Assembly: GCA_038562555.1 (NCBI GenBank)
Contig: JBCFBK010000001.1
Location: 305,140-369,139, forward strand
Direction of reading: 5' to 3'
DNA from: JBCFBK01 sp038562555
GTDB lineage: Bacteria > Bacteroidota > Bacteroidia > Bacteroidales > Prolixibacteraceae
DNA: 64,000 nt
How positions within the stretch are numbered: the first letter of the stretch is position 1; each line of letters starts with the position of its first letter. The notes under the pieces were generated by a model that saw nothing but the letters and a program-made list of their open reading frames with translations, was not told the origin of the DNA and searched no databases. Made by a program: the position numbers and the translations under genes. This document shows, one piece after another, positions 40,672-50,707 of this stretch.

Positions 40672-43398
40672 TTAAAAAGCAAGTTCCGTTTTGAAGGTAT
40701 ATTTACCCGAACCTTTTTCCGTGCATAAAAAATGATAAGGTAGCTTACAATCTTCATGCACCTGTACGTCGGGAACAGCTTTCCCATTTTCCTTCAATTC
40801 CTTACCCGTAGACGGGACAAAGACGTTCGCTTTGGTATTAACCGGTATGGTTACCGTCCATTGTATTTTTCCGTCGGTAATCGTCCATTCCGAAGCTATT
40901 TTCCCGTATGGAGACTCGTGTTCTGCACGCACATGATTCATTTCGCCATATGGGAGTGGCTTTAGCATGATACGCTTATATCCTGTTTCTTCTGTGTCGG
41001 GATTGATGCCTGCCACAACTTTATACAACCAGTCGCCGACAGCGCCGTACGCATAATGGTTGAATGAGTTCATGGATGGATTCTGGAAACTGCCGTCTTC
41101 TTTAATACCGTCCCATCTTTCCCAGATGGTGGTTGCCCCTTTTTTAACAGGGTATAGCCATGATGGATATTCCTGCCGGTATAATAGCTTATAAGCTTCT
41201 GCCAGATATCCGTATTTTGTCAATACGTGGCATAAATCGGCCGTGCCGAGGAATCCCGTTGTGATATGCCCAAAGCCATTTACGTTATCAGCAAGCCGTC
41301 GGGCGGCATTTTCTTCAAATTCCTCAGGCATCAGGCCAAATGACAATGCTGTTACATAAGCTGTTTGCGTGTTGGAAGATAACCGTCCGTTAGATGTAAT
41401 GTATTCTTTTGCATATGATTCCCTGATCTTTTTCTTCAATCCGTCATACTTAATGGCGTCTTCCGTTTTTCCGAGCAATGAGGCTGTTTTTGCCAAAATA
41501 TCTGTTGAATGATAAAAATAGGCATCTGCCAGCAGGTCTTTATCGGTAATGGCCCCCGGATTGAAAGGGCGTGCGGATATATATGACAGCCAGTCGCCCA
41601 ACTGATCTGCTGCCGACTTCCTCAATTTGTTGTCATTAGCATCATTATCCATGAAATCTACCCAGGCTTTCATACTTTCATATTGTTCTTCAAGTATGGT
41701 CCGGTTGCCATAATTCAGGTATATGTTCCAGGGAACAATCAGTGCTGCATCGGCCCAGCCTGCAGCCCCTCCTCTTCCGAGATACCTGAGCAGGTCAGGT
41801 ACAACATGCGGCACTTTCCCGTCCGGATGTTGGTCGGCAGCAAGGTCCTTCAGCCATTTGGTTAAAAAAGAAGCAGCATTCATGTTAAAACAAGCTGTCG
41901 GTGCAAATATCTGGATGTCGCCCGTCCATCCGAGGCGTTCATTCCGTTGCGGACAGTCGGTCGGCACATCAAGGAAATTACCCTTTTGGCCCCATAATAT
42001 ATTATGCTGCAACTGGTTAATTAATTTATTATTACAACTAAACGAACCCGTTATATCCAAATCACTGTGGATAACGATACCGGTAATCATATCGGTCGTC
42101 ATTTCTCCCGGGTATCCTTCCACTTCAACATACCGGTAACCATGAAAAGTAAAAAGGGGCTCAAAAATTTCCGTTGTCCCGCCTTTGCAGGTATAGACTT
42201 CCTCCTGTTTTACTCCCCGTAAATTCTCCGTATAAAAATTCCCCTGTTGATCCAAAATTTCGGCATGACGTAGGGTGACAACCGTACCGGCAGGTGCATT
42301 TACTTTCAACCGGCTCCAACCTACCATATTTTGGCCCATATCAAAAACTGTTTCACCCTTCGGTGTTTTCATTACCTTAACGGGTTTTATTTCTTCTGTT
42401 TTCCTTACAGGTTCCGAAATACTTCCCACAAGATTGTTTTTTGTCGATTTGGTCACAACAACCCCTTCCCATTTGCTGTCATCAAAACCAGGGTTGTCCC
42501 AGCCATCCGGATACAAACGGGCATCATAAGTTTCCCCATTGAATAGTTCGGATTGGAGTATTCCCCCTGTTGATGATTTCCAACTGTTGTCGGTGGTGAT
42601 TATCCGGGTGGAGCCATCAGTAAAAGTTATTTCCAATTGGGCAAGCACCTCTAAATCCTGAATTTCCTGCATCGGACGATTGTTCGGGTTAAAAACACGG
42701 TACCATCCGTTCCCCAAAATAACTCCGGCAGCATTAGCCTTTGGCTTCAGCAGGGTTGTAACATCATATACCTGATATTGCAGACGTTTTTCATAACTGG
42801 TGTATCCGGGAGTGAAAACCTGGTCGCCGACCTTTTGACCATTGAGGTAAAATTCGTATAGCCCACGGCTTGTACAGTACAACCTAGCCGATTTTACCGT
42901 TTTTGAAAGCGTGAATTCTTTTCTTAAATAGGGCGAAGGGTAACTGTAACCGGGAAATTTCAGGACTGTCTTTATCCATTCTGCCTGCCAGTCATCCGGG
43001 CTGAACATCCCGGTTTCAAAGGTGGCCGGCTCCGACCATTCCGACACATTGCCGTCTTTATCCCATACCCGTACTTTCCACCAGCATTGTTGTTTGGATG
43101 TTAACGGTGCACCATCATACCGGATATATATGCTTTGAGAGGACGCTACTTTTTTACTGTCCCAGAGATCAGCTTTACCGGGAGAAAGTTTTTTCAGACC
43201 GGATGCCACTACTATCTGATAAGCCGTCTGTTCCTGATTATTAATAGTTGAAGCAATTTTCCATGATAACTCCGGCTTTTTAGTATCAAGCCCGATGGGG
43301 TTGATTTTATATTCCGTTCTGAGATCGTATAAGCTAACATTGGCGTATATCCCTGTTATGACCAATAACAGACTCAACAGACATATGATTTTTTTCAT
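40672..43398 (-). CDS. Glycoside hydrolase family 78 alpha-L-rhamnosidase
   Basis: A 908-residue alpha-L-rhamnosidase with a signal peptide (residues 1-19). The family order is visible: fibronectin-like/jelly-roll N-terminus, the rhamnosidase N domain, and the alpha/alpha barrel. The active-site block is D-C-P-Q-R-N-E-R-L-G-W-T-G-D at 481-494, with general acid Glu 487, and a second landmark T-I-W-E-R-W-D-G lies further on. It removes terminal rhamnose, from pectic side chains or ulvan-like oligomers. It is followed by the sulfatase at 40628 after a 43-bp gap. Confidence 0.94.
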   Translation of the reverse strand: MKKIICLLSLLLVITGIYANVSLYDLRTEYKINPIGLDTKKPELSWKIASTINNQEQTAYQIVVASGLKKLSPGKADLWDSKKVASSQSIYIRYDGAPLTSKQQCWWKVRVWDKDGNVSEWSEPATFETGMFSPDDWQAEWIKTVLKFPGYSYPSPYLRKEFTLSKTVKSARLYCTSRGLYEFYLNGQKVGDQVFTPGYTSYEKRLQYQVYDVTTLLKPKANAAGVILGNGWYRVFNPNNRPMQEIQDLEVLAQLEITFTDGSTRIITTDNSWKSSTGGILQSELFNGETYDARLYPDGWDNPGFDDSKWEGVVVTKSTKNNLVGSISEPVRKTEEIKPVKVMKTPKGETVFDMGQNMVGWSRLKVNAPAGTVVTLRHAEILDQQGNFYTENLRGVKQEEVYTCKGGTTEIFEPLFTFHGYRYVEVEGYPGEMTTDMITGIVIHSDLDITGSFSCNNKLINQLQHNILWGQKGNFLDVPTDCPQRNERLGWTGDIQIFAPTACFNMNAASFLTKWLKDLAADQHPDGKVPHVVPDLLRYLGRGGAAGWADAALIVPWNIYLNYGNRTILEEQYESMKAWVDFMDNDANDNKLRKSAADQLGDWLSYISARPFNPGAITDKDLLADAYFYHSTDILAKTASLLGKTEDAIKYDGLKKKIRESYAKEYITSNGRLSSNTQTAYVTALSFGLMPEEFEENAARRLADNVNGFGHITTGFLGTADLCHVLTKYGYLAEAYKLLYRQEYPSWLYPVKKGATTIWERWDGIKEDGSFQNPSMNSFNHYAYGAVGDWLYKVVAGINPDTEETGYKRIMLKPLPYGEMNHVRAEHESPYGKIASEWTITDGKIQWTVTIPVNTKANVFVPSTGKELKENGKAVPDVQVHEDCKLPYHFLCTEKGSGKYTFKTELAF

Positions 43399-43418
43399 GA
43401 TTTTATAAATAACAAATT

Positions 43419-45083
43419 CTATCCTTTATTAAACATAAACCAGTCGATTTCGACACTTCCCGATTTCGGCTTATCCTTCATGACCAGATAGAAATTCCGC
43501 TTACCTGGTAATATTTCTCTTGTTTCCGCATGAACCTGTTGCCATTGTCCGTTAGTATCCGATAATTTTATTTCAGAAACCATTTCGCCATCAGGTTTAT
43601 CCATGCGCAGTTCCATGACAGCTCCTTCATCTGTGGTTTGGACATTCAACAGGACACTACCGGGTTCATCAGCGCCCGCGTCAAAATACCTGTAACCGGC
43701 ATAAGAGCCGGGCTTTGAAAAAACAAGTTTCGCGTAATCTTTTTCTCTGCTTACATAACCGGGGTTCAGCTCATTTCCGGGATAGATGACTGCTCCGGCT
43801 GCATTGATCCGATCTCCGCAGGAAAATGATCCTTTAATTCCTGACGTGCTGGGCTCAGTGTAAATGATGGTTCCGTCATGATTGAAAAACAAGGGTTCAA
43901 TGCACATTTGGCGGGTTAGCCTTTTATCCGGAACCGGCATGTGGTAGAATACATACCAGTTATTCTCAAACCCGACCAGCGAACCGTGTATATTGATCAC
44001 TTCCGGGTAATCGCTGTTGGCAATAATCAGTCCCTGGTAGGTATAAGGTCCCAGCGGTTGTTTGCTTGTCATATAGGCCATCCGTGTGGGTTTGTTATTC
44101 CATGTTCCGTCAGGACGTTGGCGTAACCCTTCATTTTCAATATAGATGTAATAGTATGTATCTCCTCTTTTTCTCAACGACGGGCCTTCGAAAGGCGTGT
44201 TTTCTTCCGGCATCCATTGCTTTACATCCACAACCGTATTTCCGAGAATATTTGTAAAGTCATCCGGGTCGAGTTGTCCCATCATGAACGGCCATGTGAC
44301 ATATGCTTTACCGTCGTCATCGACCATCACTCCGGGATCTATAGCCTGAATTGTTTCCTGGCCGTCGATCAGCAGTGGCCTGGGATTAAGAAAAGGGCCT
44401 TCCGGTTTATCGCTGACAGCAACCATAAAAATCTCTTCCCGCTCTGGACGGGTATGATTGAAACAGAAGTAAAGATAATATTTTCCGTCAGCGGGATTCC
44501 GCGCAACATCGGGGGCATAAAGCCTTTTGTACTGGGGATGCCAGTATTTTCCTTTCACACTGTCCAGATGGAATGACATTCCTTTATCCGTCCAATGGAT
44601 CAAATCTTCAGACCAGAGTACATGATAACGGTCGGAACACCAATTTTTACCTGTAGGCATGATCCCATAATCAACGTCTTTCGAGCCATATACATATACC
44701 CCGTCATCATATAATTTAGGTTCCGGGTCGGGAAAATACAACTTCCAGGAAGGCGGCAGCACCGGGTTCTGTAACGGCACATCAACCGACACCAGACAGC
44801 TTGCCGTATCTCCCGTTTCCGGAGCTACAGCCATAATGATCACATCGCCTTTAGAAACTCCTTTCACTACTCCCTTTCTATTGACAGTAGCTATATCCGG
44901 ATTGCTGCTTTCCCAGGAAACTTTCATGGGCCGGCCGCTCTGTGCGTCGAAAGCCTTCATTTGTACTTCCCCACCGGATGACAACATGGTTGCGGCCCGG
45001 TCTAATTTCAATACACCTTGTTGCCGGCAGGATAGGATTATCAAACACAGCAGGATAAAAAAAGCTTTTCCCATTTTAATCAA
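43419..45083 (-). CDS. GH43 family lipoprotein with BIG2 and C-terminal CBM-like domains
   Basis: A 554-residue lipoprotein with lipobox I-I-L-S-C (Cys 19). A bacterial Ig-like (BIG2) domain spans about 25-100 (WESSNPDIATVNRKG). The five-bladed GH43 catalytic domain follows, with the three acidic residues Asp 119 (F-P-D-P-E), Asp 192 (A-P-D-V) and Glu 299 (F-E-G-P-S). A beta-sandwich of CBM6 type ends the protein (about 440-554). GH43 enzymes act on arabinose, xylose or galactose residues. The Ig-like spacer may hold the domain away from the cell surface. Confidence 0.91.
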   Translation of the reverse strand: MIKMGKAFFILLCLIILSCRQQGVLKLDRAATMLSSGGEVQMKAFDAQSGRPMKVSWESSNPDIATVNRKGVVKGVSKGDVIIMAVAPETGDTASCLVSVDVPLQNPVLPPSWKLYFPDPEPKLYDDGVYVYGSKDVDYGIMPTGKNWCSDRYHVLWSEDLIHWTDKGMSFHLDSVKGKYWHPQYKRLYAPDVARNPADGKYYLYFCFNHTRPEREEIFMVAVSDKPEGPFLNPRPLLIDGQETIQAIDPGVMVDDDGKAYVTWPFMMGQLDPDDFTNILGNTVVDVKQWMPEENTPFEGPSLRKRGDTYYYIYIENEGLRQRPDGTWNNKPTRMAYMTSKQPLGPYTYQGLIIANSDYPEVINIHGSLVGFENNWYVFYHMPVPDKRLTRQMCIEPLFFNHDGTIIYTEPSTSGIKGSFSCGDRINAAGAVIYPGNELNPGYVSREKDYAKLVFSKPGSYAGYRYFDAGADEPGSVLLNVQTTDEGAVMELRMDKPDGEMVSEIKLSDTNGQWQQVHAETREILPGKRNFYLVMKDKPKSGSVEIDWFMFNKG

Positions 45084-45100
45084 TCAATTATAAGTCCCTA

Positions 45101-46534
45101 TCATTTAATTACTTTCAGTCCTTTCGGCTTGGCTGATGCTGATTTGATCCGCTCTTCCAGTTGCCGGTCCAGTTTCGTGATCTGCTTTTTATATTCAGGC
45201 TGTCCGGCAAGGTTCTTTATCTCCTCCGGATCGTCTATACGGTTGTACAGTTCAATCAGGTTTTCACCTCCTTTTCCCCAGCGACTGTAACGGTAATCTT
45301 TTGTCCGTAACGTATATCCTCCTTCGATCTGGGTCAGGGCCGATTCCCGGACTGATGCTTTGGGATTATTCAGAACAGGTTTTAGGCTTTTGCCGGCAAG
45401 GTATGGCGGAGGTGTGATCCCGGCCAGATCGCATAATGTGGGATACATATCGATCATTTCCACAATCGATGAGGAGGATCTCCCTTTTCCTTTCATGTTC
45501 GGAGCGGATATAATCAGGGGGATTCGTCCTGAATTTTCGAACAACGTATTTTTCTGGTAATACCTGTGTTCGCCCATGTGATAACCATTGTCCGACGTGA
45601 ATACAATAATGGTATTTTCTCTCAGGCCTGATTTTTCCAAAGCATCCAATACCCGGCCTACCTGGGCGTCCATAAAAGAAATCACAGCATAATATCCCTG
45701 AATGGCACATAAAGCCAAAGAATCGCTCAGATTGTTCTGTTCCTTATGAACGCTTAAGTTTCTTACTGCCGGATCGGGCAATGTGGACAGATAATCCGCC
45801 GGAACGTCCGGAATGCGGATCCGGTCTTTCGGATACAGATCAAAATATTTTCGGGGAGCGACAAATGGCGTATGTGGTTTGTAAAAACCGACTCCCAGGA
45901 AAAAGGGAGTATCCGAAGCGGCATATTTCTCCAGTAACTCGACCGCTTTTGTAGCCACCATGCCGTCTGTATGTTCTCCGTCCTTACCTTCGGCAGGAAG
46001 CCAGCTTAAGACTGCTCCAAAACTACCGGGGTTCAGACTGAATATCTTATCTTCCATATCTTTATCAATTCCCCTAGGAAAGTAACGTTCGTTCCAGGAT
46101 GCCGGGTCATCATGTCCGGGAGTGCCGATTCCCTTGGGATTGTCGTAATGATAGATCTTGCCGACACGTGCCGACACATATCCGTTGTTCATGAAACTTT
46201 GCGACATGGAAACCGCTTCCGGCACATGGTCGCGGATCAGGTCGCGCAGTTTATGATGCCCTGTCTGGTCCGGGTAAAGGCCTGTCATCATGCTGGCGCG
46301 GGATGGTCCGCACAACGGGAAATTACAAAAGTTATTTGTGAAAAGCATTCCTTCCTTTGCAAGCCGGTCTATATTAGGCGTTTTTACCAGATGATGCCCG
46401 TAAGCACCCAAATCGCAGTTCAAATCATCGGCGATGATGAACAATACATTCAGCTTTTTATCCCTGGCTTTGGATATGGAGATGTTCAGCAACAGGGTTA
46501 AAATAATCAGATATACACTTCGCGTCATATTCAT
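45101..46534 (-). CDS. S1 sulfatase, iduronate-2-sulfatase-like
   Basis: A 477-residue sulfatase with signal peptide 1-22. Signature C-G-P-S-R-A-S-M-M-T-G at Cys 75. The segments D-D-L-N-C-D-L-G-A-Y-G-H, R-V-G-K-I-Y-H and F-Y-K-P-H-T-P-F-V-A-P-R-K-Y-F are hallmarks of the iduronate-2-sulfatase-like group, which acts on 2-sulfated uronic acids and, in Bacteroidetes, on other sulfated sugars. Metal motif T-S-D-N-G-Y-H-M-G-E-H is in place. Its presence suggests uronate-type residues in the glycan. Confidence 0.92.
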   Translation of the reverse strand: MNMTRSVYLIILTLLLNISISKARDKKLNVLFIIADDLNCDLGAYGHHLVKTPNIDRLAKEGMLFTNNFCNFPLCGPSRASMMTGLYPDQTGHHKLRDLIRDHVPEAVSMSQSFMNNGYVSARVGKIYHYDNPKGIGTPGHDDPASWNERYFPRGIDKDMEDKIFSLNPGSFGAVLSWLPAEGKDGEHTDGMVATKAVELLEKYAASDTPFFLGVGFYKPHTPFVAPRKYFDLYPKDRIRIPDVPADYLSTLPDPAVRNLSVHKEQNNLSDSLALCAIQGYYAVISFMDAQVGRVLDALEKSGLRENTIIVFTSDNGYHMGEHRYYQKNTLFENSGRIPLIISAPNMKGKGRSSSSIVEMIDMYPTLCDLAGITPPPYLAGKSLKPVLNNPKASVRESALTQIEGGYTLRTKDYRYSRWGKGGENLIELYNRIDDPEEIKNLAGQPEYKKQITKLDRQLEERIKSASAKPKGLKVIK

Positions 46535-46573
46535 ATAAGTTAGTTTTATCCAGGATGATAGTTTAGTTGCAAA

Positions 46574-48007
46574 TCAGTTGGTATATTCCACAGTTCCGTT
46601 TTCATTTACCGTATATCCCCACTTCCTGATGTATTCCTCTCCTCTCAGGAAGTAGTCGTTGCGTTCTTTCAACATTTTTGTGAGCATGGTGTCCAACTCT
46701 TTTCGGATGTCTGCATAAGCGGCGTCATCAATCAGGTTCTCCATCTGATAAGGATCGTTTCGGTTATCGAAAAGCAACCATGGTCCGTCCATATCTTTTA
46801 CATATGTATACCTTCCGGTACGGATCCCACGGTATTCTTTCCCGCCACGACGCCTGTCCCACTGGCCAAAAGGGCTGATACATTCAATTAATGCAGCCTC
46901 AATATTATCTTTCTTTCTTCCCGAAAGAATCGGATAAAGATCATTGCCTTCCACCGAATCTGGGATAGGTAATCCACTCATGGATAACAGCGTGGGCATA
47001 ATATCGGGAGTATTCAGTATAGTATCCACAGTCGTGCCTTTAAATTTCGAAGGATATTTCAACAGAAAAGGAACAAGGATAGATTCATCGTATGGCTTTT
47101 GCTTTTTTTGCTGCCCCTGGGAACCCAGCATATCGCCATGGTCGGATGTTAAAACAAAAATTGTATCGTCTTCTATTCCTGCTTCCCGTATCGTTCTTTG
47201 CAAGTCCCCAATGCAATCATCCATTGCGGAAATGTGTGCATAGTAGCCTTTAATGTTTTTTATGGCTTGCTGTTTCGATTCTTCAGGGACATTCGGACGA
47301 AGCGTTATTTCTTTATCCCGATACATGTCCTTATATTTTTGAGGTGCTGTCTCATAAGGATCATGAGGAGGACCCCAGGAAAGCACCAACATGAAAGGTT
47401 TATCCTTTTGGGAGTGCTGCCTGATATATTTCTCTGCATTGCGGGTTTGTGCAAACATATCGTAACCATCCCATATCTTCACGTTTTCATCATTATTGTC
47501 GTAATACTTCGAATGATTATAGTCATGCGTACACTCCAACGCTTTAAAATATCCAAAACCCTGCCGGTGCGATAACGGAATATAATTACTGCGTCCGTTC
47601 CCGTTGACATGCCATTTGCCGATGTAAGCCGTATCATATCCTGCCGCCAGATATGACTTCGCAATGGTTTTTGCAGCAGGATTAAGTGTTACATCATTCA
47701 GGAATAAACCATGGGTCAAAGCGTATTGTCCTGTAAGAAGCGATCCGCGGTATGGCGTTGAAACCGACATGCACGAAACGGCATACCTGAAATTCAGGCT
47801 TTCTGCTGCCAAACGGTCGATATTGGGAGTATACACCTCTTTATTTCCTGCATAACCTGCATCCTGCGCTCTCCACTGATCCGCGAAAACATAGATCAGG
47901 TTAGGGCATTTTTTCCTTTCCTTACCTGCAGCCATCACAACATCAGGCAATAACAATGTCCCGGCTCCAAAAGCGGATTGACGGATGAAACTTCTTCTTG
48001 TTACCAT
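46574..48007 (-). CDS. S1 sulfatase, serine-type signature, Tat-exported
   Basis: A 477-residue sulfatase with a twin-arginine signal T-R-R-S-F-I-R-Q ending V-V-M-A-A-G. The catalytic signature reads S-T-P-Y-R-G-S-L-L-T-G, so Ser 83 stands where Cys is found in all other sulfatases here. A nearby Cys 79 is out of register. Ser-type enzymes are still matured to formylglycine by the radical enzyme anSME in the cytoplasm, which agrees with a Tat signal for a folded enzyme. Metal motif T-S-D-H-G-D-M-L-G-S-Q-G is present. Confidence 0.9.
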   Translation of the reverse strand: MVTRRSFIRQSAFGAGTLLLPDVVMAAGKERKKCPNLIYVFADQWRAQDAGYAGNKEVYTPNIDRLAAESLNFRYAVSCMSVSTPYRGSLLTGQYALTHGLFLNDVTLNPAAKTIAKSYLAAGYDTAYIGKWHVNGNGRSNYIPLSHRQGFGYFKALECTHDYNHSKYYDNNDENVKIWDGYDMFAQTRNAEKYIRQHSQKDKPFMLVLSWGPPHDPYETAPQKYKDMYRDKEITLRPNVPEESKQQAIKNIKGYYAHISAMDDCIGDLQRTIREAGIEDDTIFVLTSDHGDMLGSQGQQKKQKPYDESILVPFLLKYPSKFKGTTVDTILNTPDIMPTLLSMSGLPIPDSVEGNDLYPILSGRKKDNIEAALIECISPFGQWDRRRGGKEYRGIRTGRYTYVKDMDGPWLLFDNRNDPYQMENLIDDAAYADIRKELDTMLTKMLKERNDYFLRGEEYIRKWGYTVNENGTVEYTN

Positions 48008-48060
48008 ATTACATTATTTTCAGACAAAACACCGGATCCAGGCATGCTGAATTGATTGAT

Positions 48061-49269
48061 TTAGCGTTCATAATTTATTTCACGATAGAAAGTTCCGCTA
48101 TATTTTTCATTCAGCGGCTTTGAGTAGTAAATTCTTTTACCGTCGCGTGAAAATGCAGGATTCGCATGGAATTTTCTTTTCCAGACAACATCATAAGGAT
48201 CAAAACGATCTATCTCAGCTATTCTGTTTTTTTGGTCTTTGCCGATCAGATACATAATGACCGGATTGGTCTGATAAAAGGTTTCATCGACAAAATATTT
48301 CAAATCAGGAGATACTGCCAGGTGGTTACCTCTGTAAGCCGCAATTGTTTCGATTGGCTTACCCACCAGATCCCAGCGTGTCAGATAGAATCTTTCACCT
48401 GGCTGTGGATTGTCTCCATGTTCGTCATACCGGAGATGCCCTACGATAGACGCGTTATCATACCATAAAAAATGCAATGACTTAGGCTGAACAACAAAAT
48501 CCGACCCATCTCTGCTACAAATCCCCAACAACTGCGCTACATCAGCTTTTCCTACATCGAACTTGAAAGCAACCCTTTTACCGTCAGGTGAATACTGAAG
48601 ATGGCCGGCACGCCAGGTTTCAACAGGTCCAACTTTAGTTTTATCCAGATAAGATGGCAATGGGGTATTTACACAATCTGACATTAATATTACAACCCGT
48701 ACTTCTCCTGTAAAGCAATTCAGCTCATAAATGCCGGGAGCCTGATTTCCTTTATTTTTAGTGGGGCCGTACATTATTTTCCCCTGAAAAGCATTGTGGC
48801 TTATGTTATCTGTTTCTATCTTCTGCTTCAGAATATCCTTTCCGTTCCGGATATCAACTACACGGATGATAAAATTGTCCTGTAGCGCTATATGATTATT
48901 GTCCACCCACACTGCTTTAACTCCATTGTGGGTCTCCGCTCCTTCAATTTCAGCTATCAACCGATAATTCTTCAAATCCCGGTCACAAATCCATAATTCA
49001 GCCGGCAGCAACGCCTTGTCGTCGATAGTTTCAATCTTGTAACGTAAATGGAAGATTGATTTACCATCGGGACTTTCGGGGGTTGTATTGTAGTATGCAA
49101 ATACGGTGGATGCGCCATCTTTGCCAACCTGAATCTCCGGGCCAACAGATACCGGCGCTTTTTCTCCAACATTTGTTACACGCTTATTTTCAGTCAAAGT
49201 GAAGGATCCGGTAAAACAAGCTACGATGAATAGTCCTGTAAGAAGGGCTAAAGGTTTGAAGAGCTTCAT
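48061..49269 (-). CDS. Exported beta-propeller protein, copy 1, candidate polysaccharide lyase
   Basis: A 402-residue exported protein with an N-terminal signal, lipobox-like F-I-V-A-C. WD40/PD40-like repeats are marked by P-E-S-P-D-G-K, Q-Y-S-P-D-G-K-R-V-A-F, V-S-P-D-L-K-Y-F and F-S-R-D-G-K-R-I-Y-Y. Conserved between the three copies are the His in H-x-Q-Y-S-P-D-G-K, L-H-x-L-W-Y-D-N, G-N-H-L-A and F-H-x-N-P-A-F-S-R-D-G-K. The spacing resembles oligogalacturonate lyase-type (PL22-like) propellers. A lyase role is a hypothesis; glycan binding is the alternative. Confidence 0.75.
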   Translation of the reverse strand: MKLFKPLALLTGLFIVACFTGSFTLTENKRVTNVGEKAPVSVGPEIQVGKDGASTVFAYYNTTPESPDGKSIFHLRYKIETIDDKALLPAELWICDRDLKNYRLIAEIEGAETHNGVKAVWVDNNHIALQDNFIIRVVDIRNGKDILKQKIETDNISHNAFQGKIMYGPTKNKGNQAPGIYELNCFTGEVRVVILMSDCVNTPLPSYLDKTKVGPVETWRAGHLQYSPDGKRVAFKFDVGKADVAQLLGICSRDGSDFVVQPKSLHFLWYDNASIVGHLRYDEHGDNPQPGERFYLTRWDLVGKPIETIAAYRGNHLAVSPDLKYFVDETFYQTNPVIMYLIGKDQKNRIAEIDRFDPYDVVWKRKFHANPAFSRDGKRIYYSKPLNEKYSGTFYREINYER

Positions 49270-49276
49270 TTTCAGA

Positions 49277-50695
49277 TTAATTTAATGTTGTTATTTTATC
49301 AGGTTGATTATTTTCCAGATACGGGTCTCCGCATTTTGTCGCCCATTTATTCAAATACCTGCGATGCCGGTTCAATTCTTTTTTATATGCCGGATTTTTA
49401 GCCAGGTCATTCATTTCACCCGGATCGTTTTCCATATCAAATAATGATTCCCGTTGCTCGCCTTCGTTATAAATCCAGTATTTATACTTTTTGCTTCTTA
49501 TCATTCTTCCTTCCGGGGCAAAACTTTCCCGGTTTTCAAAAATATTTTTCCCTTGTGATAATTTGTTTGAAACCACTATATATTCCGGTGATCGCTTTGT
49601 CTTCAGCAGATCGAAAATATTGTTGCCGGGCAAACCTGATGGCGGACGAATACCGGCAAAGGCGCAAATGGAAGGCAATATATCGATACCTGTCTGCACC
49701 AATACATCCGACTGTTCCTGTGTCTTATGCCCGGGAGGGCAAATGATAAGCGGTACCCTGGATGATTCTTCATAAAACACTGTTTTCTGGTTCCAATTGT
49801 GGGCACCCAGCATATCGCCATGATCGCTTAGAAAAATGATCAGCGTATTTTCTGCTTTACCGGATTCTTTCAGTCCGTTAATTATTTTTCCTATTTCGCG
49901 GTCAACTTTTTCAATCATCCTGTAATATGCCCATCGGTATTCCCTCCATTTGGCTTCGTCAAAATCTCCAACCGGAAATTGCGGGTTTGCCTGTATTGAA
50001 GCCCGCATATCCCTGTTAATATCTGTTTCGTTGTATGTAGGATCATGGTTGGGCAACAATGGGGGGCACTTATCGGGCGATGCCGGCCTTCCAACATCTC
50101 CGTCGGGCAATTTGTCCCCTCTTGCCCATTCGCAAATATTATGCGGGTTACAGAATGAAGCTATTGCCAGAAACGGTTTATCACTTTCACTATTAATAAA
50201 CCCGATCACAGAAGCCGCAATAAGATTGTCAACTCCTTTATCCTTTACCTGCCCCATATATTGAAATCCATGTGCATTTTTGTCTTTACCGGCATAAGGC
50301 AGATGCCATTTCCCTACATAACCGGTATTATATCCGTTTTCATAGAAAACTCGTCCCATGCAGGGCACTATCTCCGGATCGACACGGGCGCCGAATTTAT
50401 TATCCTGTATCCCGATTTCATGAGGGTACCGGCCTGTAAACATGGAACTACGTGACGGCACACACAAAGGATTTGGGCAGTATGCCTTTGTGAACTTAAT
50501 CCCGTGTTCCGCCAGATAATCCATATTGGGGGTATTCACGTATTTATTCCCGATAACATTGCTCATGGCGTCAGCAGATTGCTGATCAGTCATAATAATC
50601 AAAATATTGGGTTGCTGCCCATGCAATTCCCCGTTAAGCAGTAATCCTCCTGCCAGTACAGCATAGCCTAAGGTAACTTTTGAGGATGTTTTCAT
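49277..50695 (-). CDS. S1 sulfatase
   Basis: A 472-residue sulfatase with a signal peptide ending L-H-G-Q. Signature C-V-P-S-R-S-S-M-F-T-G at Cys 78; metal residues T-D-Q-Q-S and L-S-D-H-G-D-M-L-G-A-H. The start I-I-M-T-D-Q-Q and V-P-L-I-I-C-P-P-G type landmarks place it in the choline-sulfatase/arylsulfatase-like branch, distinct from the D-D-L group. It lies 8 bp before the beta-propeller gene and 13 bp after the next propeller gene, alternating with them. Confidence 0.91.
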   Translation of the reverse strand: MKTSSKVTLGYAVLAGGLLLNGELHGQQPNILIIMTDQQSADAMSNVIGNKYVNTPNMDYLAEHGIKFTKAYCPNPLCVPSRSSMFTGRYPHEIGIQDNKFGARVDPEIVPCMGRVFYENGYNTGYVGKWHLPYAGKDKNAHGFQYMGQVKDKGVDNLIAASVIGFINSESDKPFLAIASFCNPHNICEWARGDKLPDGDVGRPASPDKCPPLLPNHDPTYNETDINRDMRASIQANPQFPVGDFDEAKWREYRWAYYRMIEKVDREIGKIINGLKESGKAENTLIIFLSDHGDMLGAHNWNQKTVFYEESSRVPLIICPPGHKTQEQSDVLVQTGIDILPSICAFAGIRPPSGLPGNNIFDLLKTKRSPEYIVVSNKLSQGKNIFENRESFAPEGRMIRSKKYKYWIYNEGEQRESLFDMENDPGEMNDLAKNPAYKKELNRHRRYLNKWATKCGDPYLENNQPDKITTLN

Positions 50696-50707
50696 TTTTG
50701 ATTGTTA

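Noticed and set aside
46574..48007. Reading Cys 79 as the sulfatase formylglycine residue
   Set aside because: Alignment by P-x-R and the T-G that follows places Ser 83, not Cys 79, at the active site.
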